DNA of 64,000 nucleotides from Deltaproteobacteria bacterium HGW-Deltaproteobacteria-15 (GTDB lineage Bacteria; Desulfobacterota; DSM-4660; Desulfatiglandales; HGW-15), in NCBI GenBank assembly GCA_002840535.1, contig PHBH01000018.1, positions 108,171 to 172,170 on the forward strand, read 5' to 3'. Numbering within the stretch: the stretch's first letter is position 1; every line of letters starts with the position of its first letter. Below the pieces are notes generated by a model. The model made no database searches and was not told the origin of the DNA. It saw nothing but the letters and a program-made list of their open reading frames with translations. A program made the translations under genes and the position numbers. Positions 7,671 to 17,109 of the stretch are shown piece after piece.

Positions 7671-10607
7671 CTACCGGTCCAGTTCCTTTCGAACGGCCAC
7701 GCAGATGCTCTCAAGGGCGTACGGCTTCTTCAGGTAGCCACCGACTCCCAGTCTCTGGGCCTCTCTGACCCTTTCCGTTTCCGAAAATCCGCTGACGATG
7801 ATGGCTTTCTGGCCCGGACGGCGTTCCACGGCTTTTCTGTAGGTTTCAAGCCCGTCCATCCCCGGCTCCATGATCATGTCCAGGAGCAGGAGATCCGCGG
7901 ATTGCTTCTCGAGAAAGGCCAAGGCCTCCTCGCCGCTTGCAGCCGTTGCGACGCTGTATCCCAGCCTCTGCAGGAGAAGGGATGCAATCTCTCTTTGCTC
8001 GGCTATGTCATCGATCACCAGGATGGTTTCTCCTTTTCCCATGTATTCCCGGACCACCCTGGACACCTGATCCCCGGGCACCTCCTTTCGCGTAACAGGG
8101 AAATAGAGGGTGAAGGTGGTTCCTGCTCCTTCCTTGCTCCGAACATCGATGTAGCCGTTGTGGTCCTTCACGGTTCCCCATACAACAGCCATCCCAAGAC
8201 CGGTGCCGCTTCTTCCCATGGTCTTTTTCGTATAGAAGGGCTCGAAGATCCGCTCCAGATCCTGGGGAGTAATTCCCACCCCGGTATCAGAGACCGTCAA
8301 GACCACATAGTCTCCCTCCTCCACATCGTCATATCCCCGGATCGGTCTGTCCACGTACCGGTTCTCCGTGCTGATCCGAATGACGCCATCCTTTTCTATG
8401 GCCTCGGCCGCGTTGTTCACCATGTTCATGATGCTTTTGAAAAGATGGATCGGGGAACCGGCAATATTGAAAAGCTCTTCCGACAACATCGTCTCCACTT
8501 TCACACCCGGATGCTCCTGCTGTAAGGAAAAGAATTCCGCGCTCTTGAGATAGTCGAGAATCAAACGGTTCAACTGAAGAATCTCACAGGTACTCACTCC
8601 TCTTCTTGCCAGGGTCAAAAGGTCCTGAACAATGCCTGCCGCCCTTTCCCCGGACTTTCTGATGATCTGCAGGGGCTTGGTCAATGGGCTGGAGGACGGC
8701 AGATCCATAAGGAGGAGTTCCGGATAACTTACCAGCCCGGCGAGGATGTTGTTCAGGTCATGGGCCACCCCTCCCGCAAGAGTCCCGATAGCTTCCATCT
8801 TTTGAGCCCGCTGCAACCGCCTTTCGAGTTCCTCCTTCTCCTCGGCGGCCAGTCGGAGCTGGGTGATGTCGTTGCCGATGCAGAGCAGGCCGGCCCGCCC
8901 GGCATCTTCACCATAGATGACTTTCCGCGTCCAGGCGACCCACACCCGCTCTCCGTTTCTCCTTCGGTGTGCAATTTCGCGTGTGGTATGCCTGCCGGGA
9001 TGCAGCCCCACATCACTGATCATCACGTAGAGGTCCCGCTTGCCCTGCTCATCGCCCGATAAAATACTGCCCACGGCATTTCTTCCAAGAACCTCTTCTT
9101 CTTTGTATCCGAAAAAACTCTGAGCGAATTCATTGAAGAACAGGATGTTTCCACCTTTGTCGAGGCGGAGAATGATGCTGTTGGCATTTTCAACCAGCTC
9201 ACGATATTTCCGTTCGCTTTCGTGCAGTTTCTTGAATGAAAGCGCATTGGCCACACTCAAGCCGACCTGATACGCGACGCCCAAAAGGAGGCTCACATCC
9301 GTTTGTGTCAGCGGCCGTTTAGAACGTATGTTGTCCACGAGCAAGAGCCCTACCGCCTCCTTCTCGTACTCGATAGGTACGCAGATGAGGGATTGGACCC
9401 CGAGTTCCCTCGCCAACTTCAGACTTCTGTCTGAAAGCTCCGGCCGCTCCTCGAAGAGGTTATCCAGGAGGAAGGTGCGACGGTCCCTGAATGTCACCGC
9501 AAAAAGCCCCTTGGAGTTAGGGTTCTCAATACTGAACTCCATCTGCTTCAGGACCTCTTCCTGCTCCTTTCCATACCCGTAGCCCGCTTTGTAGATCAAC
9601 TTGGTCCTGGTTTTATTCGTCAGCATGAGCAGGCCGCGGTCAAAACCCAGATGCTGCTTCATGGCATCTGCAACCGCGCTCATCAGTTCGTCTATGTCGA
9701 GAATGGTCGAGGCGGCCTGTCCGATCTCCTGAATGAGCCGCGCGTGGCTGTACCTGATATTGATCTCTTCCACGCGTTCTCTTGCGATGTCTCCCTGCTC
9801 CTCCAGCGACTTCGCCATTTCCTTTTTCTCGAGGGATTCCCCATAAAGGGCAAAGGTAAGGGTCACCAATGCGCAAAAAAGAGAAAAGATCGCCCAGTGT
9901 TCCGGAAGAACAAAGAAAAGAAGAACGGCGATCAAAGTGCTTCCGAGGGCCGCATACTTGCTCAGAAGCCTCCACGTGAAGGAAGGCATGGCCTCCCATG
10001 TAATCACATATCGGCAGTACTCATCCCCCCGGTGCATGCAGGCGGGGTGTTCCACTTTTGGGAATTTCCCTGTGAAGATCCGACCGAGGGCCTCCATCAT
10101 GCCAAGGCGATTTTCGCACTGCGGAGGTTTTTCCTTCACTCCCGGACTCGCAACCGCAGTCAGCTCAACGCTGTTGGTTCCGAGCTTCTTCACCGTCATG
10201 GTGAAACTTCGACTCATGTGGGCTGCTATGTTTGCGGCAAGGCGGTAGGCGGCATGAGGGCTGACGAACCCGAGAGCATATTTCTTGAGCGTAGTGGATG
10301 ACCTGGAGGAGGCGGCAAAACGACCCACCTGGCGTGAGATGGAGGGGTCCCCTGTCCTGAATGTCAACACGTCATGAAATCGATTCACCTGCCGCTGCGA
10401 GAACCAATGCGCGGGATCCTCAACCTCATAGCGTCTTATGCCTGCCGATTCAAGGACCGTATCGACATCAATGGCGGGGTATTGGATTTGCAGATATTCT
10501 ATATAATTGCTGATTATCCGGCTGTTGTACATGGGCGTGTCGTTGCTCACCGCGCCCTGCTCTTCTATGTTCTTCGGAATTCCGGTAGTGTCAGAGGGTT
10601 TTTCCAT
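7671..10607 (-). CDS. Hybrid sensor histidine kinase (V4R-like N-terminus, GAF, PAS, HisKA, HATPase, receiver)
   Basis: 978 residues. Roughly in order: an N-terminal sensory domain to ~215 ending in HPACMHRGDEYCRYVITWE, whose Cys/Gly-Asp/Cys pattern resembles V4R-type ligand domains; two hydrophobic helices (~220-262); coiled linker; GAF (~290-460); PAS (~470-590); HisKA with phospho-acceptor His in GGVAHDLNNIL (~615); HATPase with NNAAEAI, DTGVGI and GTGLGMAVV; receiver (~857-978) with phospho-acceptor Asp near 908 (LLLLDMIMEPGMDG). GGGAG precedes the ATG. No separate output regulator is adjacent, so phosphate probably passes to a distant partner. The signal is unknown. It diverges from the EI24 gene with a 136-bp gap. 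Confidence 0.9.
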   Translation of the reverse strand: MEKPSDTTGIPKNIEEQGAVSNDTPMYNSRIISNYIEYLQIQYPAIDVDTVLESAGIRRYEVEDPAHWFSQRQVNRFHDVLTFRTGDPSISRQVGRFAASSRSSTTLKKYALGFVSPHAAYRLAANIAAHMSRSFTMTVKKLGTNSVELTAVASPGVKEKPPQCENRLGMMEALGRIFTGKFPKVEHPACMHRGDEYCRYVITWEAMPSFTWRLLSKYAALGSTLIAVLLFFVLPEHWAIFSLFCALVTLTFALYGESLEKKEMAKSLEEQGDIARERVEEINIRYSHARLIQEIGQAASTILDIDELMSAVADAMKQHLGFDRGLLMLTNKTRTKLIYKAGYGYGKEQEEVLKQMEFSIENPNSKGLFAVTFRDRRTFLLDNLFEERPELSDRSLKLARELGVQSLICVPIEYEKEAVGLLLVDNIRSKRPLTQTDVSLLLGVAYQVGLSVANALSFKKLHESERKYRELVENANSIILRLDKGGNILFFNEFAQSFFGYKEEEVLGRNAVGSILSGDEQGKRDLYVMISDVGLHPGRHTTREIAHRRRNGERVWVAWTRKVIYGEDAGRAGLLCIGNDITQLRLAAEEKEELERRLQRAQKMEAIGTLAGGVAHDLNNILAGLVSYPELLLMDLPSSSPLTKPLQIIRKSGERAAGIVQDLLTLARRGVSTCEILQLNRLILDYLKSAEFFSLQQEHPGVKVETMLSEELFNIAGSPIHLFKSIMNMVNNAAEAIEKDGVIRISTENRYVDRPIRGYDDVEEGDYVVLTVSDTGVGITPQDLERIFEPFYTKKTMGRSGTGLGMAVVWGTVKDHNGYIDVRSKEGAGTTFTLYFPVTRKEVPGDQVSRVVREYMGKGETILVIDDIAEQREIASLLLQRLGYSVATAASGEEALAFLEKQSADLLLLDMIMEPGMDGLETYRKAVERRPGQKAIIVSGFSETERVREAQRLGVGGYLKKPYALESICVAVRKELDR

Positions 10608-10743
10608 GTCTCCCGGCCGGCAAACGGCACATTGGCTTTGTCTGAAATGATGGTGTATTATCGCTGCGCATGGCTCAAAGTCAAGGTAATCTCAGCGCCT
10701 GGAGTTCAGGCAATCTGCGGCCACGCCGCTGAAATGGGGGCAT

Positions 10744-11520
10744 ATGGAAATTCTTCAGGGATTACGTTATAACCTGAGAGGGCTGCGAATCGGTTTGACT
10801 TCCGGAAGGCTGCTTTTCTGGGGAATGATCCGGTTTGTTCTGGTCCTTCTGATCACGATAGGACTGGCAGGAATCGTGCTCGCTTATCGGGTGGAGTTGA
10901 CCGAGTTGCTCTGGAGTAAGCCGAGCACTCTTTGGACGATATGGCTTTGGCACGTGCTTTCCTGGCTCGTTTCCATGCTCCTCATCGGTTTCTCCGCACT
11001 CTTTTCTTTTCTGGTTTCTCAGATTCTCTTCAGCGCGGTGATCATGGATCACATGTCGAGGATCACGGAATTCAATGTTACGGGGAGGATCGTCCAGGCC
11101 AAAGAGATGGCGTTTTTTGCGCTCCTGCTCCACCTGATCCGGCAGGAAATACCAAGAATGATCTTGCCCCTGCTGCTTTCATTTCTTCTCCTGGTCTTCG
11201 GGTGGATCACTCCTTTAGGACCTCTCCTGGCCCTTGCCTCCGGTCTCGTTTCCATACTGTTTCTCTCGTGGGACAACACCGACCTGGTTCCAGCGAGACG
11301 AATGATGCCCTTCAGACAAAGATTTCGGCTTCTTCGTGCAACCATTTTATTTCACATTGGTTTTGGGTTACCTTTTCTGATTCCAGGGTTCAATCTCCTG
11401 TTTCTCTCTTTTGCGCCGATCGGCGCAACCCTCTACTCTGTTGAGAGGGACGCCCCAAACCTGAGTGAGTCCCCACCCGCAGAGCCCCACTCTGCGGGAG
11501 AGGGGCGCGGCCTCATGTAG
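10744..11520 (+). CDS. EI24/CysZ-like membrane protein
   Basis: 258 residues with several hydrophobic helices and the EI24-domain pattern (LWHVLSWLVSMLLIGFSALF, LPLLLSFLLLVFGWITPLGP, FLIPGFNLLFLSFAPIGATL). CysZ relatives import sulfate, but most EI24 proteins are uncharacterised and no cysteine-synthesis genes are near. The last ~20 residues (from SESPPAEPHS) are encoded by the end of the inserted repeat element at 11461-11776. The native C-terminus was therefore probably replaced, leaving the membrane core intact. Confidence 0.75.
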   Translation: MEILQGLRYNLRGLRIGLTSGRLLFWGMIRFVLVLLITIGLAGIVLAYRVELTELLWSKPSTLWTIWLWHVLSWLVSMLLIGFSALFSFLVSQILFSAVIMDHMSRITEFNVTGRIVQAKEMAFFALLLHLIRQEIPRMILPLLLSFLLLVFGWITPLGPLLALASGLVSILFLSWDNTDLVPARRMMPFRQRFRLLRATILFHIGFGLPFLIPGFNLLFLSFAPIGATLYSVERDAPNLSESPPAEPHSAGEGRGLM

Positions 11521-11776
11521 CCCCCCGAGAGGGGCTCATGCGAAGGGATATGAATAAATCCGAAATCCGAAACACGAAATACGAAACAAGTTCAAATGAC
11601 CAAAATCCAAATGACAAAACAACGGTACTTGCACCTTTCAGGTATCTTCGTTTCTGTCATTTGAAAATTCGTATTTGAATTCCTTTGTTTCGAATTTCGA
11701 TATTCGAGATTCGGATTTTCAGGCCATGATTTCACCCCGGATCGGTAGAACCTCTCCGGATCCTCCACCGGAGGGG
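11461..11776 (-). mobile_element. Non-autonomous IS200/IS605-type element (PATE/MITE-like)
   Basis: Both ends match the tnpA-bearing element at 62722-63345 in reverse orientation. 11461-11535 corresponds to its right end (CACCCGCAGAG hairpin, then CCCCGAGAGGGGCTCATGCG). 11735-11776 corresponds to its left end (shared GGAGAGGTTCTACCGATCCG). Instead of a transposase, the ~180-bp interior holds AAATCCGAAAT-type words and their inverted counterpart, which can pair. There is no coding potential of its own, so mobilisation would need TnpA in trans (inference). Confidence 0.75.
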
Positions 11777-11951
11777 GAAGTTTTAGAGAGAAAAAGGGGG
11801 GGAAGAAGGAGATTGAGTAATCGCCTTCGCAGGGGTATACTCTATCATGTTCTGCATCACCGATCTTGATTCAGAGTTGACGTAAAGGATCACTTCCAAA
11901 GCGCAATTGGCGGGCTTCCCCACGAATCCTGATCAAGAAAAGGATTCTGCA

Positions 11952-12176
11952 ATGACCAAGCAATGCACTCATATCCAGGAGATCCTGGACGCCCAGAAGG
12001 ACATCATCGAGCGCCATATCGATCAGCACAAGTGGTTCAATCAGATTGACAACCGGGAGCAGGCTGCTTGTGATTTTATCGAGAAGTATGGGTTCATCAT
12101 GAGGGAATTCTACTGCTCGCGCATCTGCAGGGAGAGATTCGACTGCGAACTTGCCCAGAAATACGAGCCTAAGTGA
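11952..12176 (+). CDS. Small Cys-containing protein of unknown function
   Basis: 74 residues from the ATG at 11952, with AAAGGA upstream; an in-frame TTG at 11907 is less likely. Mostly helical and charged: CTHIQEILDAQKDIIERHIDQHKWFNQI, with cysteines at CTH, ACDF, FYCSRIC and FDCEL. Codon use resembles the neighbouring real genes. I do not recognise the family well enough to name it. The cysteines may bind a metal (inference). Confidence 0.6.
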   Translation: MTKQCTHIQEILDAQKDIIERHIDQHKWFNQIDNREQAACDFIEKYGFIMREFYCSRICRERFDCELAQKYEPK

Positions 12177-12214
12177 CGGAGGTCAGAGATCGGAGATCAG
12201 AGGTCAGCCCAGCC

Positions 12215-12530
12215 GCTTTCCGCCACGCCGGCGTTTGATCTAACGTGAAGTTTTGCTCTTACCCCAAAAGAATCTTTTTTCACCGCAGAGGCGCAGAGGT
12301 CGCGGAGTGAGTTCTTTTTTGTCTGCGGGCCTGTCCCGCCGGGACTTTCGGCGGGGGAGACGACCGCAGACAAAAAGGGCGCTCTTAACAGTTCCTCTCA
12401 ATGTCTAAACGTCGGCTGTGAGGTTTCATGTTATCAGCCCGCGCAGCGGCGAAGCTTTTCCAATGGCGGCATCTCTCGCCATTGGAAAAAACAGTCTCTC
12501 TCCGCGTTCTCCGCGCCTCTGCGGTGAAAA
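12215..12530. repeat. Two-hairpin inverted-arm element, copy A
   Basis: The outer arms are CACCGCAGAGGCGCAGAGG at 12281-12299 and its counterpart CGCGCCTCTGCGGTGAAAA ending at 12530. Hairpin H1 pairs 12315-12328 with 12364-12376 (TTTTGTCTGCGG / CCGCAGACAAAA), with GGAGACGA just before the 3' strand. Hairpin H2 is a perfect 13-bp stem, 12456-12468 with 12477-12489, loop GCATCTCT. It shares flanking text (GTGAAgTTTTGCTC, TAAACGTCGGCTG) with copy B at 22080-22430. A separate block of TCAGAGATCGGAGATC words lies at 12180-12210. Confidence 0.85.
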
Positions 12531-12550
12531 CCCCGAGCCCATGACGGGAA

Positions 12551-12588
12551 ACGGGTACTGTTCAGGATTTATCCGAACCAGTACCCGT
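12551..12588. other. 17-bp hairpin downstream of cspA
   Basis: ACGGGTACTG at 12551 pairs with CAGTACCCGT ending at 12588, and the stem continues inward (TTC/GAA, GGAT/ATCC) to a tiny loop. No T-run follows on either strand, so it is not a classical terminator. It may be the 3' end structure of the cspA transcript or a repeat-derived stem. Confidence 0.5.
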
Positions 12589-12769
12589 TCATTAGTTTCC
12601 CGGTTTCATTGGTGCTCATCCGGAAAGTGGGAGTTCCGGACTTGCGCGATCAGCAATCCCCTCTGCAGGTTCTCTGCTTCGGTAGATGGGTCGGTGGTCG
12701 GCGCCAGCGCGAGAACACCTGGTCGGCTCGGTGCTGCTAGCTGGGTGCCGGCACATCCATCGGATGTCG

Positions 12770-12970
12770 CTAGACTACTGTGACGTTGACTGCCGCAGGG
12801 CCTTTCTTGCCCTTTTCTACTTCAAATGTCACCTGATCGCCTTCCTTGAGCGTCTTGAACCCGGCTCCATTGATAGCAGAGTAGTGGACAAAAATATCCT
12901 GCCCGTTTTCCTGCTTAATGAAGCCATAGCCCTTTTGCTCATTGAACCATTTCACAGTTCCATTTGCCAT
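12770..12970 (-). CDS. Cold-shock domain protein, CspA family
   Basis: 66 residues, full length for the family. It has the single-stranded nucleic-acid-binding motifs RNP1 (KGYGFIKQ) and RNP2 (DIFVHYSAI) in the typical [18 protein letters not shown] opening. Acts as an RNA chaperone in the cytoplasm. A strong AAAGGAGGGG precedes the ATG. About 300 bp of non-coding DNA lies upstream (12971-13270) and could hold a structured 5' leader, as is known for cold-shock genes, though I see no specific element. Confidence 0.95.
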   Translation of the reverse strand: MANGTVKWFNEQKGYGFIKQENGQDIFVHYSAINGAGFKTLKEGDQVTFEVEKGKKGPAAVNVTVV

Positions 12971-13437
12971 GGTGGCAATATCCCCTCCTTTCTTCTAGAT
13001 TTCATGGTTTCTGACTTCAGGCGCCACGCTGACAGATGGAACTAAACCTTGGAGCGAAACCACGCACACAAAGGCGGGCAGGCCCGCCATTGGTTGCAGA
13101 AAAAGCGCATTGTCGGGAAAATGCGCACTATACTTAAACGCCTGTTTCGAGAAAATCAAGCTTTTTTTTCACCACTCAACCGTCTTTTTTGCCGATTCTC
13201 CTCGACTGAGACCTATTTGACCATCTCTCTCCGACTGACCATTAATTCACCGTGGCTCATGCACCATTAAAAACCTGGTCGTCGGGACGGCTCACGATCA
13301 CCTTGACGGAAAGGGACTCATCTCCTGTTTTTTGATTGTTGTTCCCAATGTCCCACTATTCCGTCATTCCGTTATTCCAATGTTTCGAACTTCAGCTTCA
13401 GGGTTATTCCAGAGCCGCCGGATCTGCAGCCGGATCT

Positions 13438-14955
13438 TTACTGTCCATGAATCAGGAAGAACGGTGCATGATTGGAGGTGAATAGAACCGGTTCTCTGCG
13501 CAAAATGGACGAGATTGCCGGATCGCGATTGAATTCCTTATCGAGAAAAGACCTGACCAGGCTCCGTTCCCAACCCAGGGGATGGGCAAAGTCAGTGTAG
13601 AGGGAGAGATCCCCTTCATAAAAGGGAGAGGTCCCGTAAGCCTCGGCCTCTTTGCTGCAAACAGGCATATTGAAGATGGCGACATTCAGGAAGTCGATAT
13701 ACCTCGCATACTGAGCCGTGAAAATCATGGTCCGGCGAGCCCTCTCCAGGTCCTCGGGCGGTGTTCCGAAGAGAAGGTACACATACGTGCCGATCCCTGC
13801 GGATTTCATGGCCTTCAATATATGGACCAGGGTTTCGAGAACGATCCCTTTCCGCAGCTTGTCGAGCACTTTCTGAGATCCTGATTCGACCCCCAGCTTC
13901 AGCATAATGCAACCTGAGCGTTTCAGAGCATGCGCGAAGTCCGGATCAGCGAGCAGGGAGTTCCCGCGCACAAAACCGTACCATGGGCGGCTGAAACCCC
14001 GCCGGGCAATCTCCTGAAGAAAAGCGGGGGAAAGGGCATTATCAACAAAATGGACGAGCGATGCGCCGGTTTTCTCCGCCAGTTCTTCCGCCTGTTCGAG
14101 AGCCCGCGAGGACCGAATGGGTTTATATGCGTTCCCCTCCGCAGTCTCAGGACAGAAACAGCACTTGTGCCAGTAACACCCGGAGGATGTGCTGAAAGGA
14201 AGAATAAACCCGGGCGCAAAATACCTGTTTTCTGGAAGCGACTCGAAATCCGGAGCATCCTCCCCGGGTTTGTAGACATGTCCGAGATACGAGATCAGCC
14301 ACTGCTCACCGGGTCCTGCTGCCATGGCATCGATGAGACCGGTGAACGGGTTTTTCCACCCGGGCCTGTTCATCCATGAAGTGACGAGCCCTCCCCCGAG
14401 GATGACCTTGAGGGAAGGGTATTCCCGTTTTATGAAACCGGCCATCGCGAACGTGCAAAGGGCCTGGCTGAGGTAATTGAGGGAGAAGCCGATTGTCCGG
14501 TGCTCTCCCTCTGTCACGATCTGGTCCAGCCGTTTCATGAAATAGCCGGAGAAAGGGTTCCTCTCCGGATATTCGGCGGCTCTGAGGAGGTCCCTGCTCC
14601 TCAGGGGGGAAAGCTCCTGATCTACATAGTTCACAAGGGACGCGCGAACACCCATGTCGCAGGTCGACTTGACCAGAATGCGGTTGAGATCCAGGACCGC
14701 CCGCCGGTAACGGTCCGGACTTTTGTACCCCCTGGGATCCCTCAACTCTTTCAGATGAGCTGCGCGATGACGAACAGCGCGGGATGTCCAGGTATCGGAG
14801 CTCTGAATGGGTTGGTTCAACAGGGAAAGAATCCCTTCGATATTCGCATCCAGAAGGCGGCACGGAATCCCATGCCTCTTCAGCGCGCCGAAGAGCTTGG
14901 CCACTCCTGCAGGGGGCTCGGAAGGCTTGGCAACAGGAGGGTATATCAGGATCAT
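13438..14955 (-). CDS. Radical SAM protein (B12-type architecture)
   Basis: 505 residues. N-terminal MILIYPPVAKPSEPPAGVAKLFGALKRHG resembles the cobalamin-binding-like domain of B12 radical SAM proteins. The 4Fe-4S/SAM site is the unusual spacing CYWHKCCFC near residue 260, followed by TIM-barrel elements (GCIMLKLGVESGSQKVLDKLRKG, YVYLLFGTPPEDLERARRT). Such proteins catalyse radical methylations or rearrangements; no substrate can be assigned. GAGGAGG precedes the ATG. It stands alone between repeat blocks. Confidence 0.8.
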   Translation of the reverse strand: MILIYPPVAKPSEPPAGVAKLFGALKRHGIPCRLLDANIEGILSLLNQPIQSSDTWTSRAVRHRAAHLKELRDPRGYKSPDRYRRAVLDLNRILVKSTCDMGVRASLVNYVDQELSPLRSRDLLRAAEYPERNPFSGYFMKRLDQIVTEGEHRTIGFSLNYLSQALCTFAMAGFIKREYPSLKVILGGGLVTSWMNRPGWKNPFTGLIDAMAAGPGEQWLISYLGHVYKPGEDAPDFESLPENRYFAPGFILPFSTSSGCYWHKCCFCPETAEGNAYKPIRSSRALEQAEELAEKTGASLVHFVDNALSPAFLQEIARRGFSRPWYGFVRGNSLLADPDFAHALKRSGCIMLKLGVESGSQKVLDKLRKGIVLETLVHILKAMKSAGIGTYVYLLFGTPPEDLERARRTMIFTAQYARYIDFLNVAIFNMPVCSKEAEAYGTSPFYEGDLSLYTDFAHPLGWERSLVRSFLDKEFNRDPAISSILRREPVLFTSNHAPFFLIHGQ

Positions 14956-14969
14956 GCATCCTCCTCTAT

Positions 14970-15420
14970 CCTGGAGCCTATGTCATGCATTTGTATCCTG
15001 GATTTGTGATTTTGCAACATTCCATTATTCCACCATTCCATCTTGGAATCTTGAATCCGTATCTTGGATCTTCTTAACATTCCATCATTCCACCATTCCA
15101 TTATTCCCGTGTCCCTTTGATCTTCCCACCATTCCATCATTCCTGCGCCTCTATCCTGCCTTTTTGCTATGCGCCATGCGCTTTGCGGTTCAGACCGCTG
15201 CTCTATGCCGGCATCCTGGATCCTGCATCCTGCATCTTGGATCTTCCCAACATTCCATCATTCCACCATTCCATTATTCCCGTGTCCCTTTGATCTTCCC
15301 ACCATTCCAGCATTCCCGCGCTTCTATCCTGCCTTTTCGCTATGCGCCATGCTCTATGCGCTTTGCGGTTCGCTCTTCCCAGCCTTGCATCATTCCACCA
15401 TTCCATCATTCCCGAGCCTT
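14970..15420. repeat. Compound word-repeat array with a ~135-bp direct duplication
   Basis: The array alternates several word families: ATTCCATCATTCCACC, GGATCCTGCATCCTGC and CTATGCGCCATGCGC. One composite segment is duplicated directly (15061-15191 and 15234-15371), keeping the same order of words with scattered differences. The left edge starts just after the radical SAM start. The right edge overlaps the alkaline phosphatase stop. There are no unique spacers, so this is not CRISPR. Confidence 0.85.
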
Positions 15421-17075
15421 CGTCCCCTGATCATATTCACCGCCTGCATCGGAATGTAGACCTTTTCCTTTTTCTCGGCGTACACAACCACCCCTTCCAT
15501 TCGCCTCGCTTTGCCATCCAGGATCAGCCAATGCCTGTTGATCGGCAGTTCAGCGTCCTTTCCCGCGTGCCGGACCCGGAGAACCGGATTCAGTTGATCG
15601 CTCTTGTCTACTTTGACATTGGCATCGCCGAATACTCTGCCTGCATCAACGAACAGCCGATCATTGAGCCTCTCCAGGCTCAGCCCCATAGCTTTGGCAC
15701 AGACTCTGCCGATGTCGGGACCGTCCAGCAAACCGCTGGGCTTTCCCGGGCCAAACGCATGAAGGGGCACATCGCCGCCGGTGTGACCATGTGTTGACCA
15801 GCCAACATGGGTGTATCTCGGGCACAGGAAACGGCCGAGCGCAAGGTGCTCCGCCCTGCCCTTTTTCTTGTAGTCACCTGCCAATAGAAGGAGCTGTTCG
15901 GCATCTGCCAGGGTGATATCCATTCCCCATCCTTCCAATACGGCTTTCTTCACCTTATCGGCCGACTTCTCGTCTCCAATCCCTTTCCACAGGATAGATG
16001 CGGACTTCTTCATTCTCCTGAAAGGTGCCAGAAAAGCTTCCTGGCTTACCCCGGAGAAAATCCTTCCCATTTCATAATTTCCGATCGAGAAGCCGCCGGT
16101 GTTGTGATCCGAAAGTACAAGAACCAGAGTGTCTCCGTGCTTGCGGGCAAAATTGAGCGCCGCTTCCGCTGCCTTGTCAAAGGCAAGCAAATCGCTCAAG
16201 AGATGAGCTGGATCGTTTGTGTGGCATGCCCAGTCAATCTGGCTCCCTTCGACCATGAGGAAGAAACCCTCCGGGTCCGGGGAGAGGATTTCTATGGCCT
16301 TTTGTGTCATCTCCTCAAGGGTCGGCTGATCAGGATGGAGGGAGGGACGGTCGATTTCCGCGTCCATGTGGCCCGCTGCAAACATGCCGAACACGGGTCC
16401 TTTCCTGAGCTCCGCCATCTCTTTGCGATTTTCCACGATTTTATAGCCCATTTCTTTGAGCTCCACGGTCAGATCTTCATCGTCTCCGCGCTTTCCGTCA
16501 GCACCTTTTATCAGTAGCAGATCTTTCCCTCCTCCAAAAACCACGTCGATCCTCTGGTGGACCATCTGCAGCATGATCGTTTCTACATCATCTCTTCTGC
16601 CGGTGTGGGCAGCATACGCGGCAGGGGTCGCATGGGTCACACTGGAGGTGGAGACAATGCCGGTTGCCTTTCCCATGAGTCTTGCGCCTTCCAGCACTGT
16701 GGCCAGGGGCTTGAACTGCATTTCGGGTCCTGGCGCAGGGACAGATTCAATGGTCTCGGGCCCCGGACCGACGCTGACGAACCTGCTGCTGGTCCTTACG
16801 CCCGTAGCATACGCGGAGGCGGCGGGTGCGGAATCCGTAACAATGGAATCCGCAATAAAAGTCCTGACTGCGCCGGTTCGATAAGAATCGAAAGAAAGCG
16901 GCGCTCCCTTGAACCAGCGAGCAAAGGTGTACTGCTCTGAAGAGCATCCGTCGGCAATCAGGACAATCACGTTCTTCGCCCTTTCAGCTCCCTCTGCAAA
17001 GGAATACCAGGATGCACTCACACAAAGGATCACGATGAATGCAGCTATAGCATTGGATGAGAATCTATTTTTCAT
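15390..17075 (-). CDS. Alkaline phosphatase, PhoA type
   Basis: 561 residues from the ATG at 17075 (a GTG 12 bp upstream is possible). It opens with a Sec signal peptide (MKNRFSSNAIAAFIVILCVSASWYSFAEG), so the enzyme is periplasmic. It has the metal site NVIVLIADGCSSEQ and nucleophile motif DSAPAASAYATG, where Ser forms the phospho-enzyme. Further metal ligands lie in EGSQIDWACH and LVLSDHNTGG. It releases phosphate from monoesters. The C-terminus (LGNDGMVE) is translated from the adjoining word repeat, so the native end was probably altered. No Pho box was recognised. Confidence 0.92.
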   Translation of the reverse strand: MKNRFSSNAIAAFIVILCVSASWYSFAEGAERAKNVIVLIADGCSSEQYTFARWFKGAPLSFDSYRTGAVRTFIADSIVTDSAPAASAYATGVRTSSRFVSVGPGPETIESVPAPGPEMQFKPLATVLEGARLMGKATGIVSTSSVTHATPAAYAAHTGRRDDVETIMLQMVHQRIDVVFGGGKDLLLIKGADGKRGDDEDLTVELKEMGYKIVENRKEMAELRKGPVFGMFAAGHMDAEIDRPSLHPDQPTLEEMTQKAIEILSPDPEGFFLMVEGSQIDWACHTNDPAHLLSDLLAFDKAAEAALNFARKHGDTLVLVLSDHNTGGFSIGNYEMGRIFSGVSQEAFLAPFRRMKKSASILWKGIGDEKSADKVKKAVLEGWGMDITLADAEQLLLLAGDYKKKGRAEHLALGRFLCPRYTHVGWSTHGHTGGDVPLHAFGPGKPSGLLDGPDIGRVCAKAMGLSLERLNDRLFVDAGRVFGDANVKVDKSDQLNPVLRVRHAGKDAELPINRHWLILDGKARRMEGVVVYAEKKEKVYIPMQAVNMIRGRRLGNDGMVE

Positions 17076-17109
17076 GAGTTTTCCCACGAAGCTGTCTTCT
17101 GTTCGCCAT

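Noticed and set aside
12418..13045. Plus-strand frames overlapping cspA and its flank
   Set aside because: They run through the hairpin element and antisense to cspA, with no ribosome site or recognisable domain.
14970..15420. CRISPR-like array of ATTCCATCATTCCACC units
   Set aside because: Units vary in length and sequence, there are no unique equal-length spacers, and no cas genes are near.
14807..15459. Plus-strand frames rich in 'HHSTIPLF' and 'RHALCA'
   Set aside because: They translate the repeat array and change frame with it; no independent coding evidence.
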